Positions 6,159 to 11,028 of a DNA stretch of 11,028 nt are shown here, piece after piece (positions within the stretch are counted from its first letter, which is position 1; each line of letters opens with the position of its first letter). This DNA is from an uncultured Clostridia bacterium. GTDB taxonomy: Bacteria > Bacillota > Clostridia > Christensenellales > UBA1242. The notes under the pieces were generated by a model. The model was not told where the DNA came from and searched no databases. It saw only the letters and a program-made list of their open reading frames with translations. The translations under genes and the position numbers were made by a program. The stretch lies in contig CALCEI010000106.1 in NCBI GenBank assembly GCA_937900575.1, positions 1 through 11,028 of the forward strand, given 5' to 3'.

Positions 6159-8963
6159 CATCTTTTTAAGGTAAAGTCCCGTGTAAGAACCTTCAACCTT
6201 GCAAATTTCTTCTGGTGTGCCAGATGCAACAATTTGACCACCACCAAGCCCACCTTCTGGTCCCATATCAATGATATAATCAGCAGTTTTTACAACGTCC
6301 AAATTATGCTCAATAACAACAACTGTGTTGCCTTTGCCAACAAGACGTTGCAAAATGTTGATAAGTTTTTTAACATCGTAACTATGCAAACCTGTGGTTG
6401 GTTCGTCAAGAATGTAAACAGTGTTGCCTGTGTCTCGCCTTGTAAGTTCGGTTGCCAATTTAAGTCTTTGTGCTTCACCACCAGAAAGTGTGGTTGCACT
6501 TTGACCCAATTTTATATAACCCAAACCAACATCAACCAAAGTTTGCAAAATGTTCTTTATTGATGGTTGATTTTCAAAGAATTCATAGGCTTCATCAATG
6601 GTCATTTCAAGCACATCATAAATTGATTTGCCTTTATATTTTACATCTAATGTTTCACGGCTATAACGCTTGCCACCACACACTTCGCATGGCACATAAA
6701 CGTCTGCCATAAAGTACATTCTAAGCCTTTTTACACCATCACCAGAACACGCTTCGCATCTTCCACCCGGCACGTTAAAACTAAAGTTACCAGCAACCAT
6801 ACCCTTTTCTTTTGCTTGTGGTGTACTTGCAAACAATTCTCTAATTTTACCAAAAACACCGGAATATGTTGCAGGATTGCTTCTTGGTGTACGACCAATT
6901 GGTGTTTGGTCTATTTGCACAACTTTATCAATTTCTTCAATGTTTTTAATTTGTTTTAAATTTGTGGCATCATCACGCATGTTTATTTTGTTAAACAATG
7001 CATTATAGAACACATCGTTAACCAATGTTGACTTACCACTGCCACTTACACCTGTTATGCAAGTGAAAACACCTTTTGGTATTTTTACATTAAGGTTGGA
7101 AATGTTATGTTCCGTGCAACCAATAAGTTCAATGTAACCTTTTTCAATCTTTCTGCGTTTTTCTGGAACTTCAATTTTCATTTCGCCAGACAAAAATTTA
7201 CCCGTAACAGATTCTTTTGAAGCAATAAGGTCATTTACACTTCCTTGTGCCACAACTCTACCACCATGAACACCTGCTTGTGGACCAATATCCACCAAAT
7301 AATCTGCTTGGCGAATTGTATCTTCATCATGTTCAACAACAATAAGTGTGTTGCCCAAATCTCGCAAATTTTTTAAGGTGTCAATAAGCTTATCATTATC
7401 CCTTTGGTGCAAGCCAATGCTTGGTTCGTCCAAGATGTACAAAACACCACTTAATCCACTGCCAATTTGTGTTGCAAGCCTAATACGTTGTGCTTCACCA
7501 CCAGAAAGTGTTCCTGCACGTCTGTTAAGTGAAAGGTAAGTTAAACCAACATTAACCAAGAATGATAAACGCGCTCTAATTTCTTTAACAATGCTTTCTG
7601 CAATAATTTCTTCTGTTTTTGTAAGTTTTAAATCACAAATAAACGAATAAATTTTGCTTATTGGCATATCACAAACTTCAAAAATGTTTTTACCATCAAT
7701 TTTAATTGAAAGTGCACTTTCATTAAGCCTTTTCCCAAGACATTCAGGACATGTATCTTCTGTCATAAGTTTGTACATTTCTTCTTTTACAAACTCACTT
7801 TCGCTATCTTGAAAACGACGCAACAAATCTGGCACAATGCCCATAAACAAGGCATCTTTATTCACAACATATTGGTGGAAATTTGGTGCCATTCTTTCTT
7901 TGTCACCTTTTTCTCCATTAAGTAATATGTTTCTTATTCCCAAAGGCAATTCGCAGTATGGCACGTCCAAAGAAAAACCGTAAACTTTTGAAAGTTTTGT
8001 AAGTGCCTTTTTTGTCATGCCTGTTGCGTCAATATTAAAGCCCATAACTGACAATGCACCTTCATTTATTGAAAGTTTATCGTTTTTTACAATGGATTTT
8101 TCACTAATTTTAATTACATAACCCAAACCTGCACATTTTGGACAAGCACCTGTTTGGCTGTTAAAACTAAACAATGTTGGTTCAATATCGGGTATTGAAA
8201 CACCACAATCCACACAAGAATATTTTATACTGTAAAGTTTATCCACTCCATTTGTGTTAACCACAACCAACCCGTCAGCAAGAGATAAACATTTTTGCAC
8301 AGATTCGGTTAATCTTGAAGTTATATCTTCACGTTTAACAATCCTGTCCACAACAACATAAAGGTTGTGTCTCTTATTCTTATCAAGTGTAATGGCATCG
8401 TCAAGAGAATATATCTCGCCATCTGCCATAACACGTACGTATCCGTCTTTTTTAAGGCCTGCAAGCACATTTTCTTGTGTCCCCTTTTGATTGCGAACAA
8501 TTGGTGCCATAACAAGCATCTTGCTACCATCTTCACATTCCAAAATTCTATCAACAATTTGGTCCAAAGTCTGAACAGAAATTGGCTTGCCACATTTTGG
8601 ACAATAAGGTTTTCCAATACGAGCAAACAACAAACGCATGTAATCATAAATTTCTGTTATTGTGCCAACAGTTGAACGTGGGTTGTTGTTTGTGCTTTTT
8701 TGGTCTATGGAAATTGCAGGGCTAAGGCCATCAATACTTTCCACATTTGGCTTGTTCATTTGACCCAAAAATTGCCTTGCGTAACTAGATAAACTTTCCA
8801 TATACCTGCGTTGACCTTCTGCATAAATTGTATCAAATGCAAGTGTGGATTTTCCACAACCACTGACGCCAGAAAAAACAATCAATTTATTTTTAGGAAT
8901 TGTTAAATTGATATCCTTTAAATTGTTTTCTTTTGCGCCTTTAATAATAATATTTTCCAACAT
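6150..8963 (-). CDS. uvrA: Excinuclease ABC subunit A (UvrA)
   Basis: The 937-residue product is a full-length UvrA, the damage-sensing ATPase of nucleotide excision repair, which loads UvrB at lesions. All expected elements are visible. Walker A motifs GVSGCGKST (32-40) and GVSGSGKST (638-646) mark the two ATPase halves. ABC signatures starting LSGGEAQR are at 486 and 826, each followed by an ILDEP Walker B motif. Zinc ligands are C250, C253, C274 and C277 in the first half and C736, C739, C759 and C762 in the DNA-binding zinc module, matching the E. coli layout. Extra CxxC pairs (C121/C124 and CPEC near 405) are also present. The start is supported by AAAGGA (8970-8975) six bases upstream and by the conserved N-terminus MLENIIIKGAKENNLKDI. 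The gene appears monocistronic, without uvrB beside it in this window, and nothing looks damaged. Confidence 0.98.
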   Translation of the reverse strand: MLENIIIKGAKENNLKDINLTIPKNKLIVFSGVSGCGKSTLAFDTIYAEGQRRYMESLSSYARQFLGQMNKPNVESIDGLSPAISIDQKSTNNNPRSTVGTITEIYDYMRLLFARIGKPYCPKCGKPISVQTLDQIVDRILECEDGSKMLVMAPIVRNQKGTQENVLAGLKKDGYVRVMADGEIYSLDDAITLDKNKRHNLYVVVDRIVKREDITSRLTESVQKCLSLADGLVVVNTNGVDKLYSIKYSCVDCGVSIPDIEPTLFSFNSQTGACPKCAGLGYVIKISEKSIVKNDKLSINEGALSVMGFNIDATGMTKKALTKLSKVYGFSLDVPYCELPLGIRNILLNGEKGDKERMAPNFHQYVVNKDALFMGIVPDLLRRFQDSESEFVKEEMYKLMTEDTCPECLGKRLNESALSIKIDGKNIFEVCDMPISKIYSFICDLKLTKTEEIIAESIVKEIRARLSFLVNVGLTYLSLNRRAGTLSGGEAQRIRLATQIGSGLSGVLYILDEPSIGLHQRDNDKLIDTLKNLRDLGNTLIVVEHDEDTIRQADYLVDIGPQAGVHGGRVVAQGSVNDLIASKESVTGKFLSGEMKIEVPEKRRKIEKGYIELIGCTEHNISNLNVKIPKGVFTCITGVSGSGKSTLVNDVFYNALFNKINMRDDATNLKQIKNIEEIDKVVQIDQTPIGRTPRSNPATYSGVFGKIRELFASTPQAKEKGMVAGNFSFNVPGGRCEACSGDGVKRLRMYFMADVYVPCEVCGGKRYSRETLDVKYKGKSIYDVLEMTIDEAYEFFENQPSIKNILQTLVDVGLGYIKLGQSATTLSGGEAQRLKLATELTRRDTGNTVYILDEPTTGLHSYDVKKLINILQRLVGKGNTVVVIEHNLDVVKTADYIIDMGPEGGLGGGQIVASGTPEEICKVEGSYTGLYLKKMLN

Positions 8964-9011
8964 ACTTTATCCTTTAAGTTTTGCCCAAAACCGAATTTTT
9001 AGTCATCTTTA

Positions 9012-9040
9012 ATTATAACAGACAAATGCAATCTTTTCAA
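9012..9040 (-). promoter_or_regulatory. uvrA promoter
   Basis: On the minus strand, TTGAAA (9035-9040) and a perfect TATAAT (9012-9017) are separated by 17 bases. This gives a 5' untranslated leader of roughly 40 bases before the uvrA start at 8963. No convincing LexA/DinR box (GAAC-N4-GTTC) overlaps the promoter, so SOS control is not supported by what I can see. Confidence 0.75.
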
Positions 9041-9106
9041 GTGTTTGGTAACAAATAAATTTAAAGTGCAAATAAGGTCGAAACACCCTGCAAACATTCG
9101 TTTTAC

Positions 9107-9134
9107 TTGACAAAAAGTCAAATAAAAATAAAAT
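9107..9134 (+). promoter_or_regulatory. pepF promoter with a dyad over the -35 element
   Basis: A consensus -35 TTGACA (9107-9112) is followed after 16 bases by TAAAAT (9129-9134). The -35 is the left arm of a small inverted repeat, TTGAC (9107-9111), AAAAA, GTCAA (9117-9121), which could be an operator but may be chance. A strong ribosome binding site AAGGAGG (9146-9152) precedes the ATG at 9157. The gap 8964-9156 between the divergent uvrA and pepF genes holds only these two promoters and leaders; I see no small gene in it. Confidence 0.65.
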
Positions 9135-9156
9135 TATTATAAATTAAGGAGGCAAC

Positions 9157-10923
9157 ATGCAAAAAAGAAACGAAGTTGATGAAAAATATAAATGGGATAT
9201 CGGCTTGTTTAAGGATAAAAAAGATGTTGAAAAAGCATTTGAAGACATTAACTTTTTAACAGAAGAATTGCCAAAATATTATGGTAAATTAACAGACAAA
9301 GAAACATTCTTTAAATTTATGCTATCTTACAAAGATAAGGAAATGAACATACAAAAATTTATTTATTATGTTTTTAACACTCTTGAAACAGACAATGCAG
9401 ATGTTGAAATGTTAAAACTTTCTTCAAGATTAGATGTTGCTTTAACAAAATTTAATCAAGCAGAAGCACCACTAAAAGCGCAAATTGAAGATTTGGATGA
9501 AGCATATTTAAAATCTCTCCTGCTCGACCCACGTTCCAAAGACATCAACAATATGATTGAAGACGTAATAAAATCTAAACCTCACAAATTGGACGAAAAA
9601 AGCACAGTGCTTCTTTCCAAAATTAGTAATGCTTTGGTTGACACACAAAATGTTTATGATATTTTTACAACAAGTGAACTTAAGTTTGATGATATAAAAG
9701 ATTCTTTGGGTAACACCCACAAATTTGATGAAGCAAGTTATTCAAAATTCCTTTTCAGCAAGGACGATATTTTAAGAAAAAATGCCTACCTGACCTTACT
9801 TAATGGCTACAGTAAATTCAACAAAACACTTGCCGAACTTTACTTGCAAGATGTTAAAGCACTTAATGATTTTATCAAATTAAAAAACTATAAATCTGCT
9901 TTACAAAATGCTTTATTTGAAGAAGATGTACCACAAGTTGTATTCGAAAATAATTTAAAATGCGTAAAAAATAACACAAAATTAATGCGGGATTACATCA
10001 AAATCTATGCAAAACACAAAAATTTTAAAGATGTCGCCATTTACGATTTATCCGTTGATGATAGCAACTTTGGTGAAATCTCCATTGAACAAGGCCAAAA
10101 AATTATGTTGGAAGCACTTGCTCCACTTGGACAAGATTACATCAACAAAGTAAAATATAAATTAAGTGATAAGTCCATTGACTACATGCCAAACCAAAAC
10201 AAAAATTCTGGCGCTTATAACACACATTGCTATGGTGCAAAAAGTTTGATTTTAACAAATTGGACAAACAATTTTTACTCTGTAAGCACTTTGGCACATG
10301 AAATGGGACATTGCATAAACGCAGAATACTTTTGCGAAACTCAACCAATGGAAAAAGCAGAAATAACAACTTTCTCTGCTGAAATTGCAAGCACACTTAA
10401 TGAATTGTTGCTTACAGAATACATGCTTAAAACCAGCAATAAAGAAGAAAAAATTGCACATTTGCAAAAATTCTTTCGCACAGTACGTTCATCAATTTTC
10501 AGGCAAACAATGTTCTCTGAATTTGAACTTTACGTGCACTCTTCCATTGAGCAGGAAAAACCACTTACTTATCAAGACTTAAATGATAAATATATGGAAA
10601 TTGTAAAAGACTATTTTGGCACAAGTTGCATTATTCCAGAGTGTACAAAATTTGAATGGTCAAGAATACCACATTTCTATAGGCATTACTATGTTTATTC
10701 ATACTCAACAGGCCTAATTACTGCCATAGCACTTGTAACAAGAATTTTAAAAGATAAAAATTATGTTAACAATTACATTAGATTTCTTAAAAATGGAACA
10801 GACAAAAAGGCAGTTGAAATTCTTAAAGAAATTGGAGTTGACTTAACAACAACCACTCCATTCGACGAAGCCTTTGCTTACATTAAGGAAAAACTTGAAG
10901 AATACAAGGAATTAACAAAATAA
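9157..10923 (+). CDS. pepF: Oligoendopeptidase F (M3B zinc metallopeptidase)
   Basis: The 588-residue product has the usual length and plan of PepF, a cytoplasmic zinc peptidase that cuts short peptides, typically about 7-17 residues, in peptide turnover. The catalytic motif HEMGH is at residues 381-385 (zinc ligands H381 and H385, catalytic E382). The third ligand E409 lies in SAEIASTLNE, 24 residues after the second histidine, the same spacing as in known PepF proteins. The helical N-terminal part and the C-terminal FRQTMFSEFE and IPHFYRHYYVYSYSTG motifs, which supply substrate-binding histidine and tyrosine residues in the family, are present. There is no signal peptide. AAGGAGG four bases before the ATG fixes the start. 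In Bacillus, PepF can degrade signalling peptides such as PhrA, but nothing here shows such a role. It is divergent from uvrA and probably monocistronic. Confidence 0.95.
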   Translation: MQKRNEVDEKYKWDIGLFKDKKDVEKAFEDINFLTEELPKYYGKLTDKETFFKFMLSYKDKEMNIQKFIYYVFNTLETDNADVEMLKLSSRLDVALTKFNQAEAPLKAQIEDLDEAYLKSLLLDPRSKDINNMIEDVIKSKPHKLDEKSTVLLSKISNALVDTQNVYDIFTTSELKFDDIKDSLGNTHKFDEASYSKFLFSKDDILRKNAYLTLLNGYSKFNKTLAELYLQDVKALNDFIKLKNYKSALQNALFEEDVPQVVFENNLKCVKNNTKLMRDYIKIYAKHKNFKDVAIYDLSVDDSNFGEISIEQGQKIMLEALAPLGQDYINKVKYKLSDKSIDYMPNQNKNSGAYNTHCYGAKSLILTNWTNNFYSVSTLAHEMGHCINAEYFCETQPMEKAEITTFSAEIASTLNELLLTEYMLKTSNKEEKIAHLQKFFRTVRSSIFRQTMFSEFELYVHSSIEQEKPLTYQDLNDKYMEIVKDYFGTSCIIPECTKFEWSRIPHFYRHYYVYSYSTGLITAIALVTRILKDKNYVNNYIRFLKNGTDKKAVEILKEIGVDLTTTTPFDEAFAYIKEKLEEYKELTK

Positions 10924-10927
10924 TACG

Positions 10928-10947
10928 TTTATTTGTATACAAATAAA
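10928..10947. repeat. 20-base perfect palindrome: operator or weak terminator
   Basis: TTTATTTGTATACAAATAAA is a perfect palindrome centred on GTATAC. It lies 4 bases after the pepF stop codon and 14 bases before the -35 element of the next promoter. As RNA it could fold as an AT-only-ended terminator for pepF, but the following TATTTTAT is a poor T tract and an uninterrupted palindrome leaves almost no loop. As DNA it looks like a dimeric repressor site; TTGTATACAA cores resemble operators of GntR/HutC- or TetR-type regulators. Both uses are inference. Confidence 0.55.
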
Positions 10948-10961
10948 TATTTTATAAAAGT

Positions 10962-10990
10962 TTGCAAAAAATATATGCAAGTGATATAAT
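10962..10990 (+). promoter_or_regulatory. Promoter of the partial gene at the right edge
   Basis: TTGCAA (10962-10967) and TATAAT (10985-10990) are separated by 17 bases, the same elements and spacing as the promoter at 9-37. The preceding AAAAGT is identical too. An interrupted inverted repeat, TTGCA (10962-10966) and TGCAA (10976-10980), covers the -35 element and spacer and may be a regulator site. Confidence 0.75.
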
Positions 10991-11008
10991 GTAAATGTTG
11001 AGGTGCGT

Positions 11009-11028
11009 GTGTTAGATAAAAAAACAAT
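11009..11028 (+). CDS. Start of an unidentified gene, cut by the window edge
   Basis: A GTG start at 11009 has GAGG (11000-11003) five bases upstream and a strong promoter about 18 bases further up. The leader is therefore short. The visible codons read M-L-D-K-K-T, after which the window ends. The other nearby frames (ATG at 10995 and GTG at 11007) stop within a few codons at TAG 11013-11015, so this is the only plausible start. The product cannot be identified from six residues. A GntR-type regulator, several of which begin with MLDK, would fit the palindrome upstream, but this is a guess. Confidence 0.5.

Noticed and set aside
6168..6194. AAGGT...ACCTT inverted repeat just after the DUF4363 gene as a possible terminator
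   Set aside because: Five pairs, long loop, no following T tract, and inside uvrA coding sequence.
7348..7539. Plus-strand frame opposite uvrA, and similar ones at 6234-6712 and 8367-8675
   Set aside because: They lie wholly opposite conserved UvrA coding sequence and have no recognisable domain or start signal.
8978..8991. Small hairpin GTTTT-GCCC-AAAAC in the uvrA leader next to the ribosome binding site
   Set aside because: Only five AT-rich pairs and no match to a known leader element; too weak to call a regulatory structure.
9091..9104. LexA-box-like sequence between uvrA and pepF
   Set aside because: At least three mismatches to the Bacillota consensus, and it is not placed over the uvrA promoter.

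Overview
The window is AT-rich Bacillota (Firmicutes) chromosome, most likely from an uncultured Clostridia-type lineage. The evidence is Gram-positive Shine-Dalgarno sequences (AAGGAGG, GAGG), sigma-A-like promoters, a SpoVB/MurJ-type flippase, an adjacent DUF421 + DUF4363 pair and a LysM protein. The genetic code is standard: TGA is used as a stop and tryptophan is encoded by TGG. I see no insertion sequence, phage gene, CRISPR array, rRNA or tRNA. Gene density is high, and the longest gap is about 190 bases.

Layout. (1) Bases 74-3115, plus strand: a 1013-residue envelope protein with its own promoter, a signal peptide, four apparent beta-sandwich modules resembling CBM4/9 carbohydrate-binding domains, one transmembrane helix and a cytoplasmic coiled-coil tail. 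(2) Bases 3124-3429, minus strand: a small protein with two LysM domains and no signal peptide, converging on gene 1 across a shared bidirectional terminator. (3) Bases 3508-6158, plus strand: a SpoVB/MurJ-like flippase, a DUF421 (YetF-like) membrane protein, and a DUF4363 protein translationally coupled to it. (4) Bases 6150-8963, minus strand: complete uvrA, overlapping the DUF4363 gene tail to tail by 9 bases. (5) Bases 9157-10923, plus strand: oligoendopeptidase F, divergent from uvrA. (6) Bases 11009-11028: the first codons of another plus-strand gene with a good promoter and a 20-base perfect palindrome upstream.

How the genes may work together. The left half (bases 1-6158) is cell-envelope biology: a wall- or glycan-binding anchor protein, a LysM peptidoglycan-binding protein, a lipid-linked glycan flippase and the DUF421/DUF4363 membrane pair. 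A link to sporulation or to cortex/peptidoglycan synthesis is a reasonable inference, but the sequence does not prove it. The right half is housekeeping: nucleotide excision repair and peptide turnover.

The least explained object is the modular membrane protein at 74-3115. The best regulatory leads are the hairpin over the DUF421 start codon (5038-5078), the palindrome before the final partial gene (10928-10947), and the matching promoters of the first and last genes (AAAAGTTTGCAA, 17 bases, TATAAT). No clearly new defence or mobile system is visible.
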